Shown in pieces: positions 24,376 to 34,929 of a DNA stretch of 64,000 bases; position 1 is the first letter of the stretch; the number at the start of each line of letters is the position of its first letter. The position numbers and the translations under genes were made by a program. The notes under the pieces are model-generated. The model saw nothing but the letters and a program-made list of their open reading frames with translations. It made no database searches and was not told where the DNA came from. Source of the stretch: Merluccius polli (Eukaryota > Chordata > Actinopteri > Gadiformes > Merlucciidae); assembly GCA_030340625.1 (NCBI GenBank), contig JAOPHQ010002917.1:28886-92885 (forward strand). Direction: 5' to 3'.

Positions 24376-25581
24376 CTACACAGTAGTTTCATTCTTCCAG
24401 GGCCCGGTGCGTATATTGCCGGTGCCGTCCGAGGCGAACAGGAGCCCCTCATGCAGCCCCCCCTTCAGAATGCCGTTCTGGTTGGGAGGGTTCTGCGGGA
24501 AGGATTGTCTGCGCGGCAGGTGCATCTCCAGGTGCTGATGCGCCGGCGGCGGCATCAGGTCCTCCTCGGCCATTTTGCCGCAGCCGCACAGGAAGGTGCC
24601 GGCGGTGTCGCCCACCTCCGCGTGGCACAGGGTGGGGAAAAGGTCCGCCTTGGCACAGCAGATGTGCCTGTGGCAGGGGTTGTGGCACGACAGCGCCTCG
24701 TGTGCCGAGGAGGCGGCGGCGGCGGCGGTGTGGCACGCGTGGTGGCCCTCCGGGGGGCCCTCCAGGGCCATGTGAGGGCAGATGTGCACGTGACGCTCGT
24801 GTGTGCTGTGGGGACTGTCGGTGTGTGAGCTGTGCACGCTGCCTCCGTCCACGCTGGAGGGAATGTGATACGCGTACTCCTTGTCGCCGGCCGCGCCCCC
24901 GGCCTGGTGCCGGCCGAACGGACGGCCCTTAGTCCTGGAGCTGCTCTTGAGGCACGGGTGCAGGTGGATCCCCGGCCGGTAACCCTCGGGGTCGGCGTGC
25001 AGCAGCACGTGCGCCGGCGCCGGCTCCTCCTCCATCAGCTGCTGGCTGTGCAGGGCGGCGCAGCAGGGCGCCACGGGGGCCAAACACGTCACGTGGTTCT
25101 GCGCCGCCGCCGGCAGCGCGGCGTGCGGACAGTGGCCGCAGCCAATCAGGGCCTTGCCCGGGCACGGCGAGTCGTGGTGACAGTGTTTATGGCCATGCCC
25201 GTGCCCCTGGGTGTCGCCGTTCACGTTGACCTTTGGCCTCACCTGACCGCAGGACCCCCGGCCGGCGCCTCCGCCGCCGTTGGCCCGGCGGCCGGGGCAG
25301 CAGGAGCACCAGCAGTGCCAGACGTCGTCGCGCTTGGCGCAGTGGTGGATGAGGATGAAGAGGCCGAGGGTGACGGAGAAGGCACCGTACAGACAGCTGA
25401 AGATCATGTCCAGGAAGTGGCCCTGGGACACGGCCAGCGCCCCGAACGTCCAGGTGGCAAGGAAGAGGAAGAGGGTGAAGGCGGCAGCGCGGAGCTGAGC
25501 CTTGAAGGAGTGCTCGTTGGCCAGCAGCGCCGGGTTGATGGGGACGCCGGGGCAGCCGGCGGGGCAGTGACCGCCGCCGGG

Positions 25582-25614
<33 letters not shown>

Positions 25615-25837
25615 ACCTCCCGGGGCGCCCGGCTCGGGCCCCTGGTGGCAGTGGGTGGGCATGTCGATGGCAGCCAGACGCCGCTGCTCCTCCGTCAGCC
25701 GCTTGAGCTCGTACTTCCTCTCCGGGTGCTGGCGGAGCCGGATGAAGGTGCACAGGAAGTAGACACACGTCACCAGGACGATGAAGGCCACGGGTCCGAA
25801 GAAGGCGCCCAGGCTGGGCTCCCAAGCCATCCAGCAG
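24376..25837 (-). CDS. adgra1: ADGRA1 last exon: helices 5-7 and cytoplasmic tail
   Basis: The acceptor CTGCCACCTACAG precedes CTGCTGGATGG; the TAG stop is at 24376-24378. The exon encodes residues 167-653. Helix 5 is about 179-199, helix 6 about 284-303 and helix 7 about 309-331 (MIFSCLYGAFSVTLGLFILI). Intracellular loop 3 is long (about 200-283) and carries a seven-Ala run and Gly/Pro-rich sequence. The roughly 320-residue tail is rich in Cys and His (for example HGHGHGHKHCHHDSPC and CCAKADLFPTLC), contains the conserved EYAYHIPSS, and ends GTGNIRTGPWKNETTV; ETTV is a class I PDZ ligand known in the family to bind Dlg-type scaffolds. Human ADGRA1 is about 560 residues, so this version is longer. 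The exon is much more GC-rich than its surroundings. An open frame of 372 codons on the opposite strand is a by-product. Confidence 0.95.
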
Positions 25838-26373
25838 CTGTAGGTGGCAGACACGCACACACGCACACACACACACACATACATACAAACACATGTACGC
25901 ACACAGACACACACACACACAAGCACACACACACACACACACACATATAAACACAACCGCACGCAGATGCATACAAAAAGACAAACACAGCAAGATTAAC
26001 AACAGAACGACTAGACAGTGCTATTTAACAAACATGTTACACAATGCCTCCCTACTATATTATTACTAGTTTAGTATCTGGGATTAAAAAAGTACATCTT
26101 ATCTTACACTATGCTGTACTACATTTAAAAACAAGCAATTAGTGCTCATCATCTGCCAACTCAACAACATGTGACACCTAGTGTGTATCTACACACAAAC
26201 ATGCATAGAATTGGATTTAAAATCAGGATCGATTTTCCTCTGAAAAGAATAGAGGTCAAGCTAACAAGGTCATGTCTCTATGGGGAGCATGTGTGGCTCT
26301 GTGTAGGAGAGGAGAAAGCGGAGGTCGTGGGAGCGGTTCGACCTTGAGAACGCCGCGTAAACGCTGGACTTAC
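25838..26373 (-). other. ADGRA1 intron (last, 536 bp)
   Basis: The intron has GT-AG ends and carries a CA-rich microsatellite at 25852-25945. On the minus strand this puts a GT repeat, not a pyrimidine tract, immediately before the last acceptor. Confidence 0.85.
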
Positions 26374-26469
26374 TATGGAGCCTGCTCCCCGCTGCCATAG
26401 TTGTCTATATTGACAGCTGCTGTGACCCCGCAGATGATGAGGGGCACCCCGCCGCTGACCAAATAAAAC
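26374..26469 (-). CDS. adgra1: ADGRA1 exon with transmembrane helix 4
   Basis: The acceptor CCTCCCCTTAG precedes GTTTTATTTGG, and the donor GTAAGT follows 26374. It encodes residues 135-166, FYLVSGGVPLIICGVTAAVN then IDNYGSGEQAP, plus two bases of a Tyr codon completed by the last exon to give APYCWMAWEP. Helix 4 is about 136-156 and the remainder is extracellular loop 2. A (TC)n stretch (26512-26562 on plus as GA) lies upstream of the acceptor. Confidence 0.94.
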
Positions 26470-26505
26470 CTAAGGGGAGGAAGGGCAAACGAGATACAGA
26501 AATAG

Positions 26506-26511
<6 letters not shown>

Positions 26512-26562
<51 letters not shown>
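26512..26562. repeat. (GA)n microsatellite
   Basis: A GA array near an ADGRA1 splice acceptor; a second one lies at 26714-26742. Confidence 0.95.
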
Positions 26563-26564
<2 letters not shown>

Positions 26565-26709
26565 TGTGTGATGGCAGGGAGGGGGGAGAGAGGAGACATG
26601 GGACAAAAAAGATATTAAAAAAGGTGTTCCCTTCTGAAAGATATTCACGTGTGTTATTATTAACAGCAAGTAAAGTCAAAAGAGGGAAGAAAATTGAGGG
26701 AGGGAAAGG

Positions 26710-26742
<33 letters not shown>

Positions 26743-26894
26743 CAATTATCACCCCATATAGTGAGAGGGGAATTGAAGATGTCTCGGCAGCATCAGCAGA
26801 GTTATACTGAGAGAGACGGTACCACAGGTCTTGAGTGGAAGTCGTGCTTTAGCTCATCCTGTGTACACTTTTACACACCTGTATTACTAATTAT

Positions 26895-27615
26895 TAGGGG
26901 TGTAACGATACATGTTTATGTATCGAACTGATTCGGTACGGGACGTTCGGTTCGGTACAGGGCTGCGCACGGGTGAGTTCACGGAACGAAAGTTGCGTGT
27001 GTTTATTTTCCGCCGGCAACTACATGTGCATCCCGTGTCGTCATGGCTACCGCTAGCGGTAAACCGGAGCTTGAGGATCCTCCCCTGTCGCAAAAGTCTC
27101 CTCTGCGGGAACACGTTGGCTTCCTGGTGAAGTATTGCAACGGACAAAGAAACGTGGATAAAACGAGGGCAGTGTGCCGACACTGATCAACGAACATCAA
27201 CAACCTGAAACCAGAGTGTAAACATCACCGCAACAAGAAAAAAAAACACCTTAATGCAAACGCAGCTGACTTCGGCATTCAGGCAGCCTCTCCCTAGCCA
27301 TTCAGATTATTGGAAAGCTGATTTTATATATATTTTGTTTACTTGAGAACATTTTATTACCAGGCAGAACTTACAACTTGCAATAGTATTTTATTTTTGT
27401 ATTTTATTTCCATATTTTGTATAATGTCACATAATAAAGTGTTGGTTTACAAGCAAAATATATTTGCTGTTTATTATTTATGAGCACGCAAATAAACAAC
27501 AAGCAAATTTAGGTTTTGCATTTTGTTTCCGTACTGTACCGAAAATGAACCGAACCGTGACCTCGAAACCGAGGTACGTATCGAACCGTGATTTTTGTGT
27601 ATCGTTACACCCCTA
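26895..27615 (+). mobile_element. hAT-type element with broken BED-finger frame
   Basis: The 721-bp element has terminal inverted repeats starting TAGGGGTGTAACGATACA at both ends and flanks CTAATTAT (26887-26894) and CTAATTAA (27616-27623), an 8-bp duplication with one mismatch. Subterminal copies of TATCGAAC and GGTTCGGTAC repeat near both ends. A plus-strand frame from 27043 (MATASGKPELEDPPL) reads into an incomplete BED-type zinc finger and is cut by TGA at 27184-27186 where a Cys is expected. The catalytic domain is absent, so it is non-autonomous. Confidence 0.8.
27043..27290 (+). pseudogene. BED zinc-finger remnant of a hAT transposase
   Basis: The frame encodes a hydrophilic start, REHVGFLVKY and AVCRH, then a stop, then STNINNL and an HH pair. 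The order fits the BED finger (an aromatic block, C-x2-C, H-x-H). The stop replaces the second Cys and the rest of the transposase is missing. Confidence 0.55.
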
Positions 27616-28829
27616 CTAATTAAACTTAGACGTTGCATTTGCGACCAAGGAAGCACACATTCCTGTACAATTCCACAAAGTATCCACACCTGTTTGTTAG
27701 TGTGTGTGTGTGTACATACGTGTGTTTATGGCATTCTTTAACATGACGAAGCAACAGCTGCAGCAAAAATCTGCTATCTCTATATCGATACTGTGTACAT
27801 CTCTCTCTCTCTGTCACTCTCCCCCCCCCTCTCTCTCTCTCTCTCTCTCTGTCACATGCTCTGTCAGCATGCTAACCTTTTCCAATACTCCATCTTCTTC
27901 TCTGTCTCCGTCTCTCCTCTCTCTTTCTCTTAATCTCACATTCTCTCTCTCTCTCTCTCTCTGCTCATCTCCTCACCCATCACACAAAGAACATTCCCTG
28001 TTTCCTAAAATTCAATTACAATCAAGGCGTGTGTCTGGTAGGGTGGCTGGAGAGGAACAGGGGGAGGGGGAGGAGGGGGGGAGGGGGGGAGGAGGGGGGG
28101 GGCAGGGGGGGCTGTCACCGTCTATGGTCTGAATGCAGGGGAGGGGTGCAGGTGGGTGGGAGGGTTTCGCCGTCCTGGAGGGATACCGCCTCTGGTGGAA
28201 AACCCATTTACACACCTGTCAGACGGACGGCGTAAATAGGGAGAGCCAGGCCGATGTTAAGCAACACCCATCCCACCCCCCCCCCCCCCACCCCCCCCAC
28301 ACACACACATACACACACACTCCACCCAAGCTGCCTTCACCCCGCGCCACCCCCCCCACCCCGGGGCTTCCTGACCCTTATAACCCCTTAAATCTACACA
28401 CTGGCAACCTTCATTTACCCACACTGCACCACGGGCCCCCGGCACACGCGCCCCGGAGGTTGGCTAGCGTACGCGCGCTCGCCAGCACCGGCGCTCTTAG
28501 CCACTCCATTAAAGAGGACCTCCTGTCCCCACCAGCCCTGGCACGAATATGCAGAGCCGGGCTTTATTTTGTATTGCCTTGGAAACCAAGTTTAGTGGCA
28601 GCAATCATCCGGTATAAATAGGCCCCCGAAGCGGCTTTTAGCTTGTAGCTACGTAGCGGCTTCACCCCTTCCCTCAACTCTGCCTACAACTGTCCTCCGG
28701 TTTCTCCCTGTTTTGTCCTTCCTGGTCGGTCTCTGGGCCTGGCACAGGGTGGATAATCTACAGTTAAAGTAGTGCCAGACTGCTATGGTTAGTGAGTGAT
28801 TCATAACTGTGCAGACACATGGTATAGGC

Positions 28830-29093
28830 TAAGGTGACCAGATTTCTGAGACAAAATCCGGGGACATTTTCGGTTCAGCGGTGTAAAAACCTCCAAACAT
28901 GTAGTGTTTTTGTCGCTACATGTTTGGGGGGGGGGGTTGCGCGATTGTTGACGGGGGGTGGGGGGGGGGGGGGTGTGCGCGATGTTCCAATTTCGATTTC
29001 GGATCTTTCAGTCACAGTGAAAACCGGGGACATTTCCGGAGACAGCAGTAGCCGGGGACAGGTCACTGAAAACGGGGACGTCTGGTCACCTTA
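28830..29093. mobile_element. hAT-type MITE
   Basis: The 264-bp element has ends TAAGGTGACCAGA and its complement TCTGGTCACCTTA, flanked by an exact 8-bp duplication GTATAGGC (28822-28829 and 29094-29101). Inside are G runs around GCGCGATTGTTGACGGGGGG (28939-28958) and a partial second copy. No coding capacity. Confidence 0.88.
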
Positions 29094-29130
29094 GTATAGG
29101 CCTAGTAATAAACTAGGCCTATACTAAGGT
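29088..29130. repeat. Perfect 19-bp-arm hairpin across the MITE edge
   Basis: ACCTTAGTATAGGCCTAGT at 29088-29106 is exactly complementary to 29112-29130, with a 5-base centre. The left arm includes the last six bases of the MITE and its right target duplication. Confidence 0.9.
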
Positions 29131-30557
29131 AAGCTATAAACTAAACTACTATCTTGGGTTCATTCAGAGCTTTAACTTTTTATAGCCTAATACGGCAGCT
29201 GGTAATGGCTTGATTGCCTATTTGGAGATTGGTGTTTTTAATGTCATGTTTTCATGAGGGCAAAAGCACAACAGCGCATTTGGCCTTTTCCGCATGAGAA
29301 GCAGCATGCAGCCACCCAACCATAACACACACCACGGTGGCAGGACTATGGCCTCTTGACAATTTGAAAAGAAACCCCACAATAATTGGATTATTCACTC
29401 ACATCTGCGCAGGAGCCGCCGGTTATTAAACTCTGTGTTTTCTCGATTCTGTCAACAGGTGCCACTGAGCTGCTAAAACACTCTCACACATTGCATTGAA
29501 TTAGAGAAATAGAAACTGGTTTAATTTTCCCGGAGGGATATTCCGGTTAAACTGAATTCAATCAAAACCAAAATCGAGCTGTTTTGCTTTTAAACATAGT
29601 TTGAGATCCTTTTAGATACCTTGTTAAAACATTTTTTTTTTTAAGTTAAACACTAGAACGGGTGTTTCTAATAACGCCAATAATCCCGCTAACTGAATCT
29701 AGGGGCCGTCTCGGGAACCACATTGCATCACGGCAAGGGTCTCTGTTTGGGAACGGCGGGTTACTTCGCCTGGCCTATGTTAGCCTGGCCAACGTTATTG
29801 CGGTAATCAGTATCATCTACAAAACAGAGCGTTTGCGGGGGCATCCTCTAGAGCCGCTCACAGAAACACAGCTAATATCTTAAAGAGTTGACCGCTCCGG
29901 TGGGCTATAGAGCCCCCCCCCCCCCCTTATAGTCTGTTTTGCTGGGGGTAAAAAAATGGGGGGAAAACGTTTTGTATGGAAAGTGAAATATTGCGCTCAG
30001 ATGTCGGGCTGGCGTCAGCCTTCGGGGGTTGTGACAGCGAGTTAATCGGATGAGTGGAGGTGCTCAAATCTCCTGGTTCAATACGGCGCGGGAGATTTCA
30101 GGCCAAAGGTCTGCGGGACGGGCCAGATTGCTTTATTCGGCTGACAGGCCAATATACCGTCGCCACGTCTCTGACGGAGGGCCGCTTCCGGGGTGGGGTT
30201 GTTGTGGGTGGTGGCGAAGTAGTGGGGGGGGGGGGGGTTGAAATGGATGTGGAGGTTGTGGCCGTGTGCGTGTGTGTGTGTGGGGGGGGGGGGGGGGAGA
30301 GGGAGGGTTGGAAGGGGGGGGGGGGGGAGGGAGAGGGATTTTGAGCAGAGGAGAAATTGATTTGTCTCCTGCTGTCTCGATGCGTGAGGCCGTCTGACGG
30401 CGGGCATTACAGTCAATCACTGTAACGGTACGACTGGACCGTCGCATGGCCCCAACCCACCCCCCCCCCCCCCCCCCCCTCCCTGTCTGCCTTCCTGCCT
30501 GAACGCAGCAGCCACACACACACACGTTATCTTATTCCCCCTGACGTCCCGTGACCA

Positions 30558-30633
30558 CTCCTCCTCCTCCTCCTCCTCCTCCTCCTCCTCCTCCTCCTCC
30601 TCCTCCTCCTCCTCCTCCTCCTCCTCCTCCTCC
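30558..30633. repeat. (CTC)n trinucleotide array, ~25 units
   Basis: A perfect trinucleotide repeat of about 76 bp in an ADGRA1 intron. Confidence 0.97.
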
Positions 30634-31265
30634 AATACGATCCAAATGGGCCGAGTGTTTCCTGCGAGAAGAGGGCTTCATTCAGGGGAAGGGGGGGGGG
30701 GGGGGGGGGGGAACTAAGACTCGAATACTTGAAGCCCTTTCACGTTGAGCTGGAGAGGTCGACATGAGCCACCATGATGGATTTCAGAAGCCATAATGTC
30801 GTAATGTGACGTATTCATTCGTGGCGGCTAAACACAATCCCCTCACAATTATTCTCAGCAGTTTACATTCCTGAGCGCCGATGCAGCCACACAACATGTC
30901 CTTCCCCCACCCCATCACACTGCCACCGTTCCCCTCGCTCATATCATATAAACACACTATATAAAATAACATTTCTAGTATTCAAGTGTACAAGCTCCAT
31001 TCATAAGTGCTGCACATCTTTTTCGATGATACTGACATAACAACGCACATGCTGCACTCATGTGGTTTGAACTAAATTGAGAGGGAAATAAGGCCCACAA
31101 TGCAACACAGCCACCTCAAGCCAGCTCGCTCGCGTAACTTCTGTGAATGACGCCTGTCTATTTACGGCACAGTAATGATGAATAACCTTGGCGTGTACAC
31201 ACTTGCTAAATGAATAAGTGAATTAGAAGAGATGTCGTCGCACGGGCCTTGAGTGAAATGAATGC

Positions 31266-31295
31266 AACAACAACAACAACAACAACAACAACAAC
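31266..31295. repeat. (CAA)n array
   Basis: About ten CAA units. Confidence 0.9.
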
Positions 31296-31433
31296 TGTTG
31301 CAGTCACATTTGTAACAACATTTGAAGGTGCTGTTGACAGCTGCCCATCGGCTCCATGCACTTCCTGCCAATGCTTCTATAAATCTCATCTGTTTTCATG
31401 AACACACACAGATGCACCGCACACACTCACCGC

Positions 31434-31478
31434 GGGGGGGGGGGGGGGGGGGGGCAGGTGCCGGGGGGGGGGGGGGGG
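31434..31478. repeat. Two poly(G) runs
   Basis: G runs of about 20 and 15 bases are separated by CAGGTGCC; quadruplex formation on the plus strand is plausible. Confidence 0.9.
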
Positions 31479-32495
31479 TGTGTGGTGATAAGCCAAGGTG
31501 CTCCTGATAAGCATTCACATCGGGCTCGACTTTAATTAAAAAAGCTAATTTACATATTGACATACAACGATATATATATATATACCCTAGACAGATGCTA
31601 GTCAGCAGCAATGACGGCTCCCTGGACCGCGGCCGCCGTCGCTACGCAGCATCCTCAGCCTTGAATGTCACCTCTGCCAGCGAGTGAGACGAGCCAAACG
31701 TGAACGAGACCTCATTCAGGAATTAGGCTGATTAATACGATGGCGACGGGGGGGCCCCCCCAGACAAAGCCCCCCCACGCTCCCCCCGGAGCATCCATTC
31801 CACTCATTTTCACAGCACCTCACAGCACAGACACCGTTGGCTCCAAAGAAATCGAGCCGAGAGCAGGCGAAACAGGGAAACGTCTGACATTAACGTCCAC
31901 ACAGCGTGCGGCACAGACCGAGGTAAACGAGGCCGGAGGACGTCTCTGCAGATAAACCGTCCAATAAGTCATCCGAGCGCAGGGCGCATCGTAGGCGTTG
32001 TTTGATAAAAAAAAAACAAAAAAACAAAACAAAATGAGCCTCCAACAGCATCACAAAAAATGATGGTAATAAATAAACTGGCAATAAATGGACTGGAAAA
32101 ATACATTGGTTTTGACACTCTAATTACACAGAGAAAATAGAAAAGCTACATTCACATGTAGACAATGCAACATATGTCATTACGTGCCCCGATCGGCTGA
32201 TTCGTTTCCCGGGAAAATGAATCAACCGAGTTCAATCTGTGTTCTAGTTTCAATACATACACAAGGATCCAAGCTTCAAAGAAATGGCAAGTGGGAAATC
32301 AGACCTTGATAAAGACATCTATAATTCAATGATCCTACCACAGCTATAGCTAGTTCAGAACCCGCTCTCACCGTGCCCTCTATTGGAAAAAGTGGAGATT
32401 CATGCTGTGAACGGTCCTTGACCTCGGAAAATAAACACAGCGCAAGCTGTGCTAAACACTCTGCTGTTAAATGGGATACAGTTAAAGCACCTGCA

Positions 32496-32500
<5 letters not shown>

Positions 32501-32568
<68 letters not shown>
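32501..32568. repeat. (AC)n microsatellite
   Basis: A perfect AC array of about 33 units. Confidence 0.97.
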
Positions 32569-32669
32569 TATCTACCATCTGCCATGCTGGATCAGGGTTG
32601 TGGTGATGTCAGTGAGGATGTGTGTGTGTATATATGTGTGTGTGTGGTCATTAGGACAGTTGTGCTTAC

Positions 32670-32818
32670 CTAAGCAGGGGCTGCCTGGGACGTGCAGGGG
32701 GCGGGTCGCCACCCTGGCTCTGGGGGGGCTTCTTGGTCACCTGCGTGTAGATGTTCCTGGCCGTCACCCCCAGCCACAGCATGGTGGAGAGGGTGGAGTA
32801 GTGGAGCACCACGCCCAC
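32670..32818 (-). CDS. adgra1: ADGRA1 exon with transmembrane helix 3
   Basis: The acceptor GTTTATTCCCAG precedes GTGGGCGTGG, and the donor GTAAGC follows 32670. It encodes residues 86-134, VGVVLHYSTLSTMLWLGVTA through RNIYTQVTKKPPQSQGGD to RQPLL, then two bases of an Arg codon. Helix 3 is about 86-108 and the rest is intracellular loop 2. The STLSTMLWxGVTARNIY block is characteristic of ADGRA receptors. Confidence 0.95.
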
Positions 32819-33903
32819 CTGGGAATAAACACAAGACACATGTGATGGCCAGCCAATCACAGACCTGCCAGTATCGGTTACACCCCAGGGCTGATCGTTA
32901 AGATGATTTGCAGTGTTGAATGATCTAGCCTTTTAAAAAAAAAAAAATCTTCATTGATTAATCATTTAGTCTATAAAACAAGCTAAATAATCGCAAATGC
33001 CCACCATAGACCAAAGGGATCCCCCCCCAGAGCAGCCAATATAAATTCAAAACATATCTATAACAGAGAAAGTCAGTCAAATATTAGCATTTCTTATATT
33101 GCTAAGATTTGAATTTCTCACTATTGGATCCCTAAAAGAAGAAAGTAAGAAGTAGGAGAATAAAGGTCAGGGGCCGTATTCACAAAGCATTTTATCTTAC
33201 CGCTAGGAGTGCTCCTAACTCGCGCTAAAACATTTTACGTAGGAGTTTTTTCTTAAAAGTTATTCACAAAGCCGCTGAGACCTACTCATACTAAGGATAA
33301 ATCACTAAGAGTGAACTAAGAGTGACGCGCCGTTGCTATGGATTACGTCGATTCTCGTGCACGAGTTTGGAAGCGGTCAGTGCGGTGATTGGTTGTTCAG
33401 AGCAGGCGGTCTCTGTGGAAACGAGCCCACTGAATCACCGAAGAACAAGGAAGTAGCCTCGGCTAGAAATTCCTATCAAATAGTTATGGACAGTGCAGTT
33501 AGCAGAATACACGCATGATGACAAGTTTGTGCAGACCACGATAATGACGTTGTAGCCTATATGCACGTTAAAGAGAGAGAGATAAACAATAAAAATACGT
33601 AAATTGCATTAATTCAAGGAGGCAATTAAAAGCACCCTGCAAACTATTATTCAATGAGCATATCTCCACTATTCAACACTTTTAATAAAAGCCCATACCG
33701 GTTGTGGAGAATGGCGCATACAGTGATCACTGTGATCACATCCTCTCTCCACAAGATTTCGTGTATTTTTGTGTGCCCTAACATATATGGAGGAACACAG
33801 CAAACAATAATAAATATGGATTCAACAAATAAAAGGCGACAAAGAGCTAATACGATGTTTTTTACGCATAGGACTAATCGTAATCTGCGTAATCACTTGC
33901 ATG

Positions 33904-34452
33904 TTATACTTTAACTGTGCTCCCGGTTGTGGACTGAGATAGGGTGTCAAGACGTCTTGCAGGGACAGCCACTGTCACCCAAGACACCCAACTGGTACAC
34001 GGCGCCTCACGCCTCAGACCGCTCCCCATTAAAATACGCGGATCATGGGTAGACCCTGCAGGCCACTTCGCAACATCAAGAATGTTAAAAGTTGCATCAA
34101 AAGCAATCTGCGTGTTGATGGAATGTACTTTCTTTCTATTGACGAACACGTCCTCATCTTTTGATGGCGCAATTATTTGTATGTGCGTCCCGTCAACAGC
34201 ACCGACCACACCGGCCATACCTGCAATTGCCATGAAGTTGGCTTTGATCCTGTGTAGGTGTTGATTGTCCAAAGGAAACCGAAAACTGTTGGATGATATT
34301 AATATTATTTCAGCCTTAACCAACTTTGAACTGAGCTCTGTCAGCTCTTCTAGCCTGTATGTAAATATATGATCATTGTGGAATTGTGTGTGTGTGTGTG
34401 TGTGTGTGTGTATTTACATATAGGCTATGTAGGCTACATTTATTTATATATG

Positions 34453-34549
<97 letters not shown>

Positions 34550-34929
34550 ATTTTTTATTCTATTTTTATTATTATTATTGTGTTGTGTTGGTGTTATGGA
34601 CCTTTCATGAGATGTGTCCTTAATAAAGTTTGAATTTAATTGAATTGATATGTGGTCTACAGAGCGCGTTGATGGTTCGGTTTATGGCTGACTGATGGTT
34701 GCGATATTCCTAAATCGTCGGCATTGCAAACTTGCATTTTCCCTGTTGCTAAATATCGTAGTGTTGCCAAACATTTTATTTCCTAATCGAGTTATTCCTG
34801 TTAGTCGGGGATGTTATTGCATCCCGCACTAATTCCACAACAAGTTTTAATACCCTCACGATTTAGCCTATATCTCTTGATCAATTCACAGTCTTCCACT
34901 GTCTCCAAAACATTTCGTCTCGCAGTCAT
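33904..34929 (-). pseudogene. Harbinger (HARBI1-like) transposase, broken
   Basis: Three fragments follow in family order on the minus strand. From 34929 comes EDCELIKRYRLNREG, an N-terminal block, ending at a stop near 34808. Then, in another frame, LATLRYLATGK and GISQPSVSH appear near 34760-34680 (helix-turn-helix region). After an interruption, 34323-33904 encodes FRFPLD, GVVGAVDGTHIQIIAPS (first catalytic Asp), VNRKKVHSINTQ and KWPAGSTHDPRIL (second Asp). The final acidic residue lies in a frame-shifted part. Family knowledge: a DDE_Tnp_4-type nuclease. The copy cannot be functional. Confidence 0.85.
34320..34650. repeat. Insertion inside the Harbinger transposase, with (GT)n and (TA)n
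   Basis: The transposase frame breaks off after ALCRPH near 34655 and resumes with FRFPLD near 34280. The DNA between holds (GT)n (34385-34411), (TA)n (34457-34531), a second GT tract and a tail AATAAAGTTTGAATTTAATT-GAATTGA like those of fish non-LTR elements. It is probably a nested retroelement fragment with expanded microsatellites. Confidence 0.6.

Larger units (their letters stand above)
26470..32669 (-). other. ADGRA1 intron, 6.2 kb
   Basis: The intron contains (GA)n tracts, a hAT element (26895-27615), CT-rich microsatellites (27799-27962), a CpG-rich patch (28420-28500), a MITE (28830-29093), poly(G)/poly(C) runs (29913-29926, 30221-30238, 30280-30327, 30459-30479), a (CTC)n array (30558-30633), (CAA)n (31266-31295), G runs (31434-31478) and (AC)n (32501-32568). 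No exon was recognised. Confidence 0.75.

Noticed and set aside
24832..25950. 372-codon open frame antisense to the ADGRA1 last exon
   Set aside because: It is the GC-rich shadow of a strongly supported coding exon, runs into a CA repeat and has no recognisable domain.
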